Shown here: one piece after another, positions 1 through 8,890 of the stretch
Position numbering within the stretch: the first letter of the stretch is position 1
How the letters are laid out: each line of letters begins with the position of its first letter
DNA from: Verrucomicrobiaceae bacterium
GTDB lineage: Bacteria > Verrucomicrobiota > Verrucomicrobiia > Verrucomicrobiales > Akkermansiaceae
DNA length: 64,000 bases
Assembly (NCBI GenBank): GCA_027486655.1
Contig: JAIXOR010000080.1
Span: 1 to 64,000, forward strand
Reading direction: 5' to 3'
The notes under the pieces: generated by a model
Databases searched by the model: none
The model's input: only the letters and a program-made list of their open reading frames with translations
Told to the model about the DNA's origin: nothing
Translations under genes and position numbers: made by a program

Positions 1-1935
1 CCGGAAGAAGGGCAGATGTATGCCATCGAGGACGCATGGGCCGAATTGGAATCGACGACATACCAAGAGGCTTGGGGATTTGGGGTCATCGCCGAGGAAG
101 ACCCGGAAGCGGAAGAGCCTGCCAACATCCACCTGAGAGAGAATCGCATGGTGCCCAGGTTCGTGTTCGGAATGAACGCGGATGGTGAGCGAATCACCGT
201 GGCACAACAGATCCGACTCGCGATCCTCTACGCGGCATCCCAGGGCGTGGCGATCCAAATGGGCACCGTCCCGACCGCCGCCGAGTTTCCCACGCCATCC
301 GAGCTCACCAACACCTCGTGCGCGGAGATCGTCAGAATGTCCATCAAGCTCCATCCGGACTGGTTTCCGGTGATCGATCACACAACGAACCCTCCCACAT
401 TCCATGTGCGGCGGGTCGCAGCGATGGACCAGGTCGCATTTCCAGCTGACGGCACGGGTCTGTTGACCGACTTTGAGGCTGTCGAGAGGTTGGATCTTTT
501 GCCAGCGGCCGTGCGTGTCGTTTATGATTTCGCAGGTGAAGCCAATGTCGATGGTGAGCCGCAGATTTTCCGCAAGGCGGTGGTGGACAAATTCCCACTC
601 GCGGGTCCGGATGGTGGCCCCAAGGTCATCGTTGCTGCGATCCCACTCCAGGGGATGCAAATGCAGACTCAAAAGAGCCGCATCCAGGCACGGACGATCC
701 CGGTTCCAGGTGAGACATCATCGACGGCCGCGAAAGAATGGGTGAAGGCTCATTACATATCGCTCAAGGATGTGCCGATTGAGGAATTCACGATCACATC
801 ATTCGGGCGTGAGCTCATTGCCGAGCCGGACGATCATGCTCCGGTCATTAACCCCCGCGCGGTGCGTCTGGGCTCTGATGATGTGGATGACTATCCACGG
901 GAGTTGGTCCGCGGCAGCATCGAGGACTGGATGAGAGTGCGAGTGCGTCCGATGCTGATCACACCCGTCATCACAATTTCACCGACGGCCGGTGCAGCAG
1001 CTCGTGCAGCAGCAGCAAAAGGGTTTCCTCCGTTCACCGTCACTGCCACGAATGCCCGCACGAAAACGTATCACGGTGCCACTCAATGGGTAGCTCCAGA
1101 GCAGATACCGACCGGGGTTGCAGAGGCCGTTTACAATGCGGTGCATGATGCATGCAAATGGGATGGCACCATCATCATCGAGGCAGAGGAAATTCCCCTC
1201 ACCAACTATCTGGCTCACCGCGTTTCGATTACTGAGACCGAAGATGGTGGATTGGCCACGATGGACGCGCCCGTTTACAGCGTGGATTGGGACATTCAGA
1301 CCGGACAAGCGACTCTCTCATTCGGGATCGTGGAGACGCTCGGTCCTGTCGATTTTCTTGAGCTGCAGAGGCTATTCCGGCAGCTCCCCGTGAAATGGTG
1401 GAGTTCCTCAGAACGCACGTCCGACAAGATCGGATCACCCGACGAACCCAGCGCCGCCGGCGACACTGTGAGCGGCTACGACATACCCCAGACGATCTAC
1501 GAACCATCCACGGGCGGCAGCGGATCTCCGTGCCCATTCGGGACATTGGTCGGGAATCAGATCCTTGGCGGTCCCGTCAAAATCGGGAACTCAAACTGGG
1601 AGCTCGGGAACTACACGATTCCCACCGTGGTTGAGGGCGAGCGATTGGTTTATCTGAGGTGCAACAACGTGGTGCCCAACACGGATGATGATGACACGAT
1701 CATCATCCCTGGAGTGGTATCCGGTGATCTTCCAACCTGGGAGGTCACATCCGGATCGTCGCTCCCTGATGATGTTCCGGCCGAGTTTCCAGGCGACTGG
1801 GGAATCACCCACGTGCCCATCGGCCGTCTGATCTATGCGGATTCCATCGCGACATTCCAGGCCAACGGATGTGGGGGAATCATCGTGAGTCAGTGTGCCA
1901 CGGAATTCAACTATCGCAGAGCAGTTGAGGCATGA
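1..1935 (+). CDS. Phage tail/baseplate hub-like protein, left part may be outside the window
   Basis: The frame is already open at base 1; the first ATG is at 16, so the gene may begin upstream of the window. From that ATG it gives 639 residues with no signal peptide and no membrane segment. I do not recognise a named family with certainty. The acidic, Trp- and Thr-rich beta-type sequence, the Ala-rich linker near residue 325, and a late segment ending 'ATLSFGIVETLGPVDFLEL' near residue 435 remind me of hub or tail-tip proteins in tailed phages. The stop overlaps the next start as ATGA, so the two are probably translated together. Base composition looks less GC-rich than in the rest of the window, which fits mobile DNA. 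It is certainly coding; the phage role is an inference from style and neighbours. Confidence 0.6.
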   Translation, partial: PEEGQMYAIEDAWAELESTTYQEAWGFGVIAEEDPEAEEPANIHLRENRMVPRFVFGMNADGERITVAQQIRLAILYAASQGVAIQMGTVPTAAEFPTPSELTNTSCAEIVRMSIKLHPDWFPVIDHTTNPPTFHVRRVAAMDQVAFPADGTGLLTDFEAVERLDLLPAAVRVVYDFAGEANVDGEPQIFRKAVVDKFPLAGPDGGPKVIVAAIPLQGMQMQTQKSRIQARTIPVPGETSSTAAKEWVKAHYISLKDVPIEEFTITSFGRELIAEPDDHAPVINPRAVRLGSDDVDDYPRELVRGSIEDWMRVRVRPMLITPVITISPTAGAAARAAAAKGFPPFTVTATNARTKTYHGATQWVAPEQIPTGVAEAVYNAVHDACKWDGTIIIEAEEIPLTNYLAHRVSITETEDGGLATMDAPVYSVDWDIQTGQATLSFGIVETLGPVDFLELQRLFRQLPVKWWSSSERTSDKIGSPDEPSAAGDTVSGYDIPQTIYEPSTGGSGSPCPFGTLVGNQILGGPVKIGNSNWELGNYTIPTVVEGERLVYLRCNNVVPNTDDDDTIIIPGVVSGDLPTWEVTSGSSLPDDVPAEFPGDWGITHVPIGRLIYADSIATFQANGCGGIIVSQCATEFNYRRAVEA

Positions 1936-3179
1936 AGATTAACACTCTTGAAGATTGGAATGCCGTTGCAGCTTGTTGCTGTCCGATGCCGGGTTGCCCT
2001 GCACCCGTGAAAACGGCGTTTGTGGTCTCGGCTACGGTGCGCTCGGTCGGATTTTTCGAGGTCGATGAGGACGATGAATATGTATCGCCGTGGGTGATCT
2101 ACGCGGAGCGGACCACATCCGAGATTTGGGAGCAAGATCTCACCGTGGAGTATTTCACGTTCATGTGGGAGGGATCTCCGAGGACGGAGATTTCTTGGCA
2201 GGGATCCGCATCCGGAACCATGACCTGCACGTCCACTTACAATCGAGTGGTCGAGGGAGAGGGTTGGATGGGCGTTGACCAGGGAGGCACATGTGACGCA
2301 CCGCTGCCGCCAGCCACTCTCAGCGGGACCGGAACCAACTCGTTTTCTGGATCGGAAGACTTTTACCAATACCACATCGATGGCGTGTGGTTGAACGGTT
2401 ACTATCAGGTGGGCACGTCCGTCACGGTAGGGGTTTATCTTGGTGGGGTCGAGTTCCCTGCGGGGTCCGGAACAATACAGCCGCTTTGCACTCAGGGTTT
2501 TGAGACGGATTACACCTATGTCTCAAACCCTCTCCCAAGTCTTCCAAGTAGCAGCTCGTCTGGCGCAACGCCTCCATCCATCCGCAACGGGCATTGGGAG
2601 CCTCCGGTGATTTCGCTGGCGACTCCGGCCAATTACGAGGAATGGTGCCAGCTCGCCCGTGATGAAATCACCGCCGCGTTGGAATCTGTGATCTACGGGC
2701 ACGCATGGGTCGATTGCCCAGGGATCGTCAGCATGGAGCCTGATGATTTTGAGGAGTCCGAAAGCGTTACTCCCGAACCAACCGCCGGAGGAGTGAACAT
2801 CTCGATGACCGTCGAACGGCGCGTCGGCTACGGATTCTGTTTGCCGACCGAGTGGCATTCGGCTTCCCCCCCGAAAAAAGTGTGGAGGCAGCAGTGGGAC
2901 GTAGCCGCTTTCCACGTGGATTGGGACGCCTGGGACGCCGGCGGCCGGATCGGCCCAGAACCATTCCCGCGGCCGGTCCGCCTGAGGCAGGAATCATGGG
3001 AGTGGGACGCCCCCGAAGGCCCGCTGTGCTCTCCCCGCTACACGTGGCCGCTACCACCATCACCACGAAGCGAGTGGACCGTCCGCGTCGTCAATCTGGG
3101 GGTGATCTGCTACGAGTCCACCCGCACAGGAGTCCTTCCGACCTTCCACGGCGAGCAGTATCCCTTCCCTGATGAGTGA
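1932..3179 (+). CDS. Hypothetical protein of a phage-tail-like gene group
   Basis: A 415-residue protein that starts in an ATGA overlap with the gene before it. It has no signal peptide or membrane segment. It begins with a Cys-rich patch (residues 12-19: CCCPMPGC), continues with Tyr/Trp-rich beta-type sequence, and has a Ser-rich linker near 203-207. The second half is rich in Trp and Pro (residues 310-400) with repeated 'W.W/WDxW' patterns. No family was recognised. Tight overlaps on both sides put it in one transcription unit with the preceding hub-like gene and the following small CxxC protein. A tail fibre or minor tail protein is possible but not shown. Confidence 0.6.
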   Translation: MKINTLEDWNAVAACCCPMPGCPAPVKTAFVVSATVRSVGFFEVDEDDEYVSPWVIYAERTTSEIWEQDLTVEYFTFMWEGSPRTEISWQGSASGTMTCTSTYNRVVEGEGWMGVDQGGTCDAPLPPATLSGTGTNSFSGSEDFYQYHIDGVWLNGYYQVGTSVTVGVYLGGVEFPAGSGTIQPLCTQGFETDYTYVSNPLPSLPSSSSSGATPPSIRNGHWEPPVISLATPANYEEWCQLARDEITAALESVIYGHAWVDCPGIVSMEPDDFEESESVTPEPTAGGVNISMTVERRVGYGFCLPTEWHSASPPKKVWRQQWDVAAFHVDWDAWDAGGRIGPEPFPRPVRLRQESWEWDAPEGPLCSPRYTWPLPPSPRSEWTVRVVNLGVICYESTRTGVLPTFHGEQYPFPDE

Positions 3180-3366
3180 TCAGCCCCCATGGCCCCGCCC
3201 ACGGAAGGCGGTCTCCAGGCACTCCATCCCCGAGACGCCAGTACCGGCAACCCGGGCCGCACGGGTGCGATTCAAACTCAAAGGCGCGGCCGACGGTCCT
3301 GTTTACGAGGGCCAGAGACTTGCAAAACCTTGCGCCACCTGCGGGGCTCGGACGGCGACTGCATGA
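3172..3366 (+). CDS. Small CxxC protein at the end of the phage-like group
   Basis: A 64-residue product. Its ATG lies inside the last codons of the previous gene, and its TGA overlaps the ATG at 3363. The protein is basic and Pro-rich at the N-terminus and ends in a single Cys-x-x-Cys motif (KPCATCGARTATA). Small proteins of this build, with a 'KPCxxC' end, sit at the end of tail gene groups in phages as I know them, so a real gene is plausible. With only one CxxC it could bind metal only as a dimer or with a partner. It could also be a shortened version of a longer form, since the sequence after the motif is very short. Confidence 0.5.
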   Translation: MSDQPPWPRPRKAVSRHSIPETPVPATRAARVRFKLKGAADGPVYEGQRLAKPCATCGARTATA

Positions 3367-6300
3367 CGCCTGCAAGATCGATTCAGAAGGGCGTTTTTCT
3401 CAATTCACTGTCACTTTTTCCCATTTCCAATGGCGCTTACATCAACGTGCTCAACATCGAGGGCGGAACGGTCGGCAACGCTGGTTTCAGCAACCACTTC
3501 TGGAACTCCTTCCAGCTCAACATGACCGCCGGCACCCTGAACCTGGGCGTCGGAACGGGTGGGACAACCAACGAGTGGCACAGCCCCACCATCACCACCA
3601 ACGCCTCTGCCTCCTCGGCCACCATCGCCGCCATCGATGCGGCAGCCGTCATGCGCCTGCGGGATGGCACCCACGCCACCTTCAACGTCGCCGACGGTGG
3701 TGCCGCCATCGACCTCTCGGTCACGGCCGCCATCACCCAGAGCGGTGGCGTCAGCAACATCACCAAAACCGGCGCGGGACTCATGCAGATCTCCGGTGTG
3801 AATGCCTACACCGGAACCACCACCATCAGCGGAGGCACGCTGCGCATCAGTGGAACCGGCTCCCTGAACTCAGGAAACTACGCGTCCAACATCACCAACA
3901 ACGGCGTCCTCGAGTTCAACTCCAGCGCCACCCAGACCTTGGGTGGCATCATCAGTGGCACCGGATCCATCACCAAGAGCACCGGCACCGGCACTCTCAC
4001 TCTTTCCGGGAACAACAGCTACACCGGAGCCACCACCATCAACGCCGGCCGCCTCACGCTCACCGGAACCAACGTCTCGTCCATCACTCTCAATACAGGT
4101 GCCACCCTCACCGGCAGCGGCAGCACCACCGGCGGGCTAACCACCAACGCAGGCTCCACCATCGCGCTCAACGGCACCTCTCCCGCCACCGGCTTCTCAG
4201 CCTCCGGAGCTGTCAACTTTGCGGGGTCCACCACGCTCAGCTTTGATACCGCCCCCGTCACTCTCGGCACCATCCAGCACCTCGTCGCAGGCTACGGCAC
4301 GCTCTCCGGCCTCGGCAACCTCGTCGCTCCCACAGGATTCCGCGCCTCGATCGTCGACGACACCATCAACAAAAAGGTCCTCCTCGAAATCACCACCGGC
4401 ACCCGCACCTGGAATCTCAGTGCCCCCGGAAACTGGAACATCCTCAGCAGTGGATCCTGGCTTGAGTCGGACACCTTCTTCGCCAACGGCGACGCCGTGG
4501 TCTTCGATGACACCGCCACCAATGGTGCCGTTGCACTCACCGGAACCCTCAATCCGTCCGCAGTCACCTTCGCCAACGCCTCCACCTCTTATGCCCTGAC
4601 CGGAGCCGGAGCGATCAGCGGAAACACCGGCCTCACCAAAAACGGCACCGGCACGGTCTCCATCGCCACCAACAACACCTACACCGGAGCCACCGCCATC
4701 ACTAACGGCACGCTCAACATCCAACACGCCAACGCCCTCGGCGGCACCACATCCGGCACCACCATCTCCAGCGGCGCGACCCTCGAGATCCAGGGCGGCA
4801 TCACCACCCCGGAAGGCATCACCGCCAGCGGCACCGGATTCGGAGGAAACGGAGCCATCCGCAACGTCTCCGGAACCAACACGATCTCCAGCGCACTCAC
4901 CCTGACCAACAACGCCAGCGTCCTGGTGAGCGCCGGCGAACTCGTTCTGAGCGCGGCAGCAGGCCATACGGGAGGACCTTTCACGCTCACGAAAAACGGC
5001 GCAGGCAGCCTCCGCATGACCGCCGCCAACAACAACGTCAACCTCACCATCAACAACGGCACCCTCTTCGCCCGCGGTGGAAACTTCAGTGCCGCATTCG
5101 CCCCAAGCCGCACGATCACGGTCGATGGCACCGGCATTCTCGATACGGTCACCCATTCGCTCGGCAGCGAAATCGGCGGTGGCGGAGCGGTGCCCATCAT
5201 CGCCCTCACCAACGGCGGCACCTGGCAGGCAAACAATGAACAATACATCCGCAGCCTGACCATGACCGCCGGAAATGTCACCGGCGCAGGCGAACTCCGC
5301 ACCCTCAGCAGCTCGGTCTACACCACCAACGCCGCATCCACCAGCACCACCGTCTCTGCCGGCATCAACCTGGTCAACGGCCTCACCTTCACGGTCAACG
5401 ACGGTGCCGCCGCCGATGATGCCGTCATCTCCGGGTACATCAGCAACGGCAGTGCATGGACCAAAAACGGCGCGGGCACCCTGGTCCTCTCCGGTTCTTC
5501 CGCCAACACCTTCACCAACACCCTCGCCATCAACGCCGGCGTCGTCCGCATCGAGAAAAACAGCGCCCTCGGCACCACCGCCGCAGGCACCTCGGTCGCC
5601 AGCGGCGCCGCCCTGCAACTCGCCAACAACGTCACCATCGGTGCCGAAGCCCTCGGACTCAGCGGCACCGGTGTTTCCAACGACGGAGCCCTCCGCAACA
5701 TCTCCGGAAACAATACCTACGGCGGTGCCCTCACCCTCAATGCCTCCACCCGCATCAACTCGGATGCAGGCTCACTCACCCTCAGCGGAGCCATCAGCGG
5801 CGGGTCTAACAACCTCACCGTCGGCGGTGCGGCCACCACTTCGATCACCGGAGCCATCGGTGGAACCGGCACCCTCACCAAGGATGGCGCAGGAACTCTC
5901 GGCCTCAACGCCTCCAACATCTACACAGGCGCCACTTCGGTCACGCAAGGCCGCCTCAATGTGAACGGCTCCATCACCAGCGATGCCAGTGTCTCCGCCG
6001 GGGCCTCGCTCGGCGGCGATGGCTCCATCACCGGTGCCGTCACGCTCTCCGGCACCCTCCTCCCCGGCCAGGGCGGATCCTCGGATCGCACCCTCACCAT
6101 CAACGGCAACGTCACCACCAGCGCCGGATCCGTCATCTCGTTCGACGTGACCAGCATGGCCAGCCACGACCAGCTCATCATGGGCTCCGGCAGCAGCATC
6201 GGCCTCAACAACGCCGACCTCGTGGTGAACTTCGACAACGCGCTCACCTTCGACATCCTCACCGCCGGCCAAGGCGATGACTTCCTCGCAGCCGTCACCG

Positions 6301-6566
6301 GAGGCGGCAGCTACTCCGGCACAGGTTCCTGGTTCAGGCTCATCAGTGGCGACACCACCGGCATGTTCTCGAATGTCACCGAGACCATGAGCTCCACCGA
6401 GCTGGCCTACTTCGGACTGAGCGGCACCCAATACAAGGTGAACCTCGACGGCCAGGCCTTCTGGGTCGCCGAGGGATCCACCTACCTCGTGGCCATCCCG
6501 GAACCCCGCGCCGCACTCATCGGCTCCATCGGCATGCTCATGCTTCTCCGCCGCCGTCGCCGCTGA
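3363..6566 (+). CDS. Autotransporter beta-strand-repeat PEP-CTERM protein with a replaced N-terminus
   Basis: About 1067 residues from the ATG at 3363, which overlaps the previous stop as ATGA; the frame is open further up to an ATG at 3189. From about residue 20 it is typical autotransporter-associated beta-strand-repeat sequence, with many 'GxGTLTLSGxNxYTGxTTxxxG' units and Gly/Thr/Asn richness. It ends in a PEP-CTERM-type tail: Pro-Glu-Pro, a short hydrophobic stretch and five arginines (IPEPRAALIGSIGMLMLL). Such proteins are normally secreted and anchored by exosortase-type sorting, but this one has no signal peptide. The first 10-20 residues (MTPARSIQKG...) look foreign, so the true 5' end was probably lost when the phage-like DNA joined here. 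It may be a non-exported relic. Confidence 0.8.
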   Translation: MTPARSIQKGVFLNSLSLFPISNGAYINVLNIEGGTVGNAGFSNHFWNSFQLNMTAGTLNLGVGTGGTTNEWHSPTITTNASASSATIAAIDAAAVMRLRDGTHATFNVADGGAAIDLSVTAAITQSGGVSNITKTGAGLMQISGVNAYTGTTTISGGTLRISGTGSLNSGNYASNITNNGVLEFNSSATQTLGGIISGTGSITKSTGTGTLTLSGNNSYTGATTINAGRLTLTGTNVSSITLNTGATLTGSGSTTGGLTTNAGSTIALNGTSPATGFSASGAVNFAGSTTLSFDTAPVTLGTIQHLVAGYGTLSGLGNLVAPTGFRASIVDDTINKKVLLEITTGTRTWNLSAPGNWNILSSGSWLESDTFFANGDAVVFDDTATNGAVALTGTLNPSAVTFANASTSYALTGAGAISGNTGLTKNGTGTVSIATNNTYTGATAITNGTLNIQHANALGGTTSGTTISSGATLEIQGGITTPEGITASGTGFGGNGAIRNVSGTNTISSALTLTNNASVLVSAGELVLSAAAGHTGGPFTLTKNGAGSLRMTAANNNVNLTINNGTLFARGGNFSAAFAPSRTITVDGTGILDTVTHSLGSEIGGGGAVPIIALTNGGTWQANNEQYIRSLTMTAGNVTGAGELRTLSSSVYTTNAASTSTTVSAGINLVNGLTFTVNDGAAADDAVISGYISNGSAWTKNGAGTLVLSGSSANTFTNTLAINAGVVRIEKNSALGTTAAGTSVASGAALQLANNVTIGAEALGLSGTGVSNDGALRNISGNNTYGGALTLNASTRINSDAGSLTLSGAISGGSNNLTVGGAATTSITGAIGGTGTLTKDGAGTLGLNASNIYTGATSVTQGRLNVNGSITSDASVSAGASLGGDGSITGAVTLSGTLLPGQGGSSDRTLTINGNVTTSAGSVISFDVTSMASHDQLIMGSGSSIGLNNADLVVNFDNALTFDILTAGQGDDFLAAVTGGGSYSGTGSWFRLISGDTTGMFSNVTETMSSTELAYFGLSGTQYKVNLDGQAFWVAEGSTYLVAIPEPRAALIGSIGMLMLLRRRRR

Positions 6567-6597
6567 GCCGGGCCCCGCGCACAAGTAGGACTGGCGG

Positions 6598-6614
6598 AAC
6601 CAGGCATCCTGGTT
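6598..6614 (+). terminator. Perfect 7-bp hairpin between the PEP-CTERM gene and yqgE
   Basis: AACCAGG and CCTGGTT flank a three-base loop (CAT), 32 bases after the stop of the autotransporter gene and 11 bases before the GTG of the next gene. The T-run after it is weak (ATCATTT). It could stop upstream transcripts or fold in the leader of the yqgE mRNA. Confidence 0.45.
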
Positions 6615-6625
6615 ATCATTTCCTC

Positions 6626-7192
6626 GTGCACGGAAAGCCGTCCAAGTCCGATCCGCCATCAAGCCTGCAAGGGTCCTTCCTGCTCGCCGATCCCTCGCTG
6701 CGGGACGGCATCTTCAACAAGTCGGTCATCCTCCTCACCAACCACTCCGCCGACGACGGAGCCCACGGCCTCATCCTCAACCATCCCACCGGGAAAGTCG
6801 TGGGCGACCTCCTCAGCAGTGAGGAATTCGCCAGCCTCCGCCACCTCGCCGTGCATCAGGGTGGGCCCGTCTCCACCGACCAACTCACATTCTCCTCGTT
6901 CTGGTGGAGCCCCAAATCCGGACTCCGCTGGGCCATGCGCATCTCCGCCAAGGAAGCCGTCGAGCACTCCCACCGCCCCGGCCGCATCGTCCGCGCCTTC
7001 ATCGGCTACTCAGGCTGGAGCGCCGGCCAGCTCGAAGGCGAACTGACCCGTAACGCTTGGTTCACCTGCCCACCCAAACGCGACCTCCTCGGATTCCCCC
7101 ACGATTCCAGCCTCTGGGCCGCCGCCATGGCCTCGATCTCCCCGCTCCATCGCATCCTTGCCGAGGCTCCCGACGATCCTTTCCTCAATTGA
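6626..7192 (+). CDS. YqgE/AlgH family protein (UPF0301)
   Basis: 188 residues from a GTG start. The protein matches the YqgE/AlgH family over its whole length: an N-terminal 'GSFLLADPSLRDGIFNKSVILLTNHS' type segment (residues 16-41), 'HGLILNHPTGK' (48-58), 'VHQGGPVSTDQL' and 'GYSGWSAGQLEGEL' (about 125-138). Members are about 180-200 residues, so this one is complete. The family is a compact cytosolic fold whose biochemical role is not settled; AlgH was named for an effect on alginate expression in Pseudomonas. It sits 72 bases before ribBA on the same strand, so co-transcription is possible. An upstream ATG is not available in this frame, which supports the GTG. Confidence 0.93.
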   Translation: MHGKPSKSDPPSSLQGSFLLADPSLRDGIFNKSVILLTNHSADDGAHGLILNHPTGKVVGDLLSSEEFASLRHLAVHQGGPVSTDQLTFSSFWWSPKSGLRWAMRISAKEAVEHSHRPGRIVRAFIGYSGWSAGQLEGELTRNAWFTCPPKRDLLGFPHDSSLWAAAMASISPLHRILAEAPDDPFLN

Positions 7193-7264
7193 TCCGACAA
7201 CTGAGGGGTTGCGGGACCCGCTTCCACGCGGTTTGATCCCCGCGGCCTCCAAAGGCATCCTTCC

Positions 7265-8470
7265 ATGTCCGATTCCTCACTCGTCTTCAGCCCCATCGAT
7301 GAAATCATCGCCGAAATCGCAGCCGGAAGGATGGTGATCTGCGCGGACGATCCGTCCCGGGAAAACGAAGCGGACCTCGTCTGCGCCGCCTCCCTCTGCA
7401 GCGCGGACATGGTGAACTTCATGGCCGTCCACGGCCGCGGCCTCATCTGCGCCCCGCTCTCCGCCTCACGCACCGAGGATCTCGATCTCCCGCAAATGAC
7501 GCGCCGCAATCAGGAAGGCCACAAAACCGCCTTCACCATCAGCGTCGATGCCGCCCAAGGCATCACCACCGGCATCTCCGCCGCCGATCGCGCCCATACG
7601 ATCCGCCTGCTCGCCGATCCCTCCACCACCGCGGATTCCTTCGTCCGCCCCGGACACGTATTCCCCCTCCGCGCCATGCCGGATGGCGTCCTGCGCCGGG
7701 CAGGCCACACCGAGGCCGCCATCGACCTCACCCGCCTCGCCGGACTGCCCGAGGCCGCTGTCATTTGTGAAATCATCAACGACGATGGCCACATGGCCCG
7801 CGTCGGCGACCTCGGCCCCTATCAGAAACGCCACGGCCTAAAGGCCTGCACCATCTCCCAACTCATCGAATACCGCAGACGCTCGGAAAAACTCGTCGCC
7901 CGCGAGCAAACCATCCAGATGCCCACCGACTTCGGTGAGTTCGACTGCCACCTCTACCGCATCTCCACCGATGCCAGCCACCACCTCGCCCTCAGCCGCG
8001 GCGTGATCGATCCGGAGAAACCCACCCTCGTCCGCGTTCACTCCGAGTGCCTCACCGGCGATGTCTTCCACTCCCAGCGCTGCGACTGCGGAGGCCAGCT
8101 CGCCGCCGCACTCGAACACATCTCCAGGGAAGGCGGCATCCTCCTCTACCTCCGCCAGGAGGGCCGCGGTATCGGCCTGCCCGCAAAAATCCACGCCTAC
8201 AAACTCCAGGAACAGGGACTCGATACGATCGAGGCCAACGAGAAACTCGGCTTCGCCTCCGACCTCCGCGACTACGGCATGGGAGCCCAAATCCTCGCCG
8301 ACCTCGGGGTGAGGAAAATCCGCCTGATGACCAACAATCCGAAAAAAGTCATCGGCCTCGAAGGCTATGGGTTGGAAATCGTCGAACAACTCCCGATCTC
8401 CCTGCCCGCCAATCCGCACAACGAAAAGTATCTCGAAACCAAGCGCCTCCGCATGGGCCACACGCTTTAG
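7265..8470 (+). CDS. ribBA: Bifunctional DHBP synthase / GTP cyclohydrolase II (riboflavin synthesis)
   Basis: 401 residues, the usual length of a RibBA fusion. The N-terminal half is 3,4-dihydroxy-2-butanone-4-phosphate synthase, acting on ribulose 5-phosphate, with the acidic metal/substrate motif DDPSRENEAD at residues 28-37. The C-terminal half is GTP cyclohydrolase II, which opens GTP to start flavin synthesis. It has zinc-binding Cys262, Cys273 and Cys275 in SECLTGDVFHSQRCDCGG, and the catalytic region LRQEGRGIGLPAK. Both active sites look intact. The enzyme is cytosolic. No FMN riboswitch was seen in the 72-base gap before it. No other riboflavin gene is in the window. Confidence 0.97.
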   Translation: MSDSSLVFSPIDEIIAEIAAGRMVICADDPSRENEADLVCAASLCSADMVNFMAVHGRGLICAPLSASRTEDLDLPQMTRRNQEGHKTAFTISVDAAQGITTGISAADRAHTIRLLADPSTTADSFVRPGHVFPLRAMPDGVLRRAGHTEAAIDLTRLAGLPEAAVICEIINDDGHMARVGDLGPYQKRHGLKACTISQLIEYRRRSEKLVAREQTIQMPTDFGEFDCHLYRISTDASHHLALSRGVIDPEKPTLVRVHSECLTGDVFHSQRCDCGGQLAAALEHISREGGILLYLRQEGRGIGLPAKIHAYKLQEQGLDTIEANEKLGFASDLRDYGMGAQILADLGVRKIRLMTNNPKKVIGLEGYGLEIVEQLPISLPANPHNEKYLETKRLRMGHTL

Positions 8471-8594
8471 AACACCGCGGCACGCCACACCGATTGACTC
8501 TTCATGCCAACCCGGAGAGATCGCCACGCGGTGTCCAGGGAGCGCGCAGTTCGTTCCAGAGACGAAAAGTCATCTGGAGGCGACACGGCCCACT

Positions 8595-8834
8595 TCATCC
8601 CGGGAAACAATGAACAAGACAAGAGCCAAGAGTCACCGGGTAAAGGCCACCGGTCACGGGCAGGCTGGAACTGCCACCAGAATCAGCTGATGGAGTGCCG
8701 ACATGCGTCCAGAAGGTTTCCGGGCCATTGCTTTTGACGATAGCAAACTTGAACGAACCCGTAGGGCCGGCGAAGTTCAATCCGTTCACGGAAATCCGGC
8801 ACTGATCATGAATCATTCCCTGAAACGATGCCAT
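8595..8834 (-). pseudogene. Decayed N-terminal copy of the 'IPQHLN' surface-protein family
   Basis: The minus strand reads CRISVNGLNFAGPTGSFKFA, then 'SSSLPVTGGLYPVTLG'. This follows the same order as the N-termini of the two large genes upstream (GRVSVGGVNFTGTGNFKFA, 'SIPLPVQNGLFSASLGD' at 9867-13052; and the S74 protein at 13072-15207). The match begins without a signal peptide, the middle glycine-rich modules are gone, and the frame ends early at 8595, with no recognisable continuation. It is best read as the remnant of a third family member that once followed the gene at 8891-9799. The 420 bases between ribBA and 8891 hold nothing else that I recognise. Confidence 0.6.
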
Positions 8835-8890
8835 CTAACAAGGGCAGGGCGGCGCGACAGGAGAGATGGTGGAACCCGCACTCATGGGAG

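Noticed and set aside
3176..6662. Long ORFs in other frames of the autotransporter gene (3176-4246 plus; 4197-5618 and 5772-6662 minus)
   Set aside because: They mirror the repeat gene, are made of His/Arg- or Gly/Val/Asp-rich low-complexity sequence, and have no domains. The PEP-CTERM frame explains the whole stretch.
7193..7264. FMN riboswitch before ribBA
   Set aside because: The 72-base gap is too short and lacks the conserved FMN-riboswitch (RFN) blocks. Only a small GCGGGACCCGC repeat is present.
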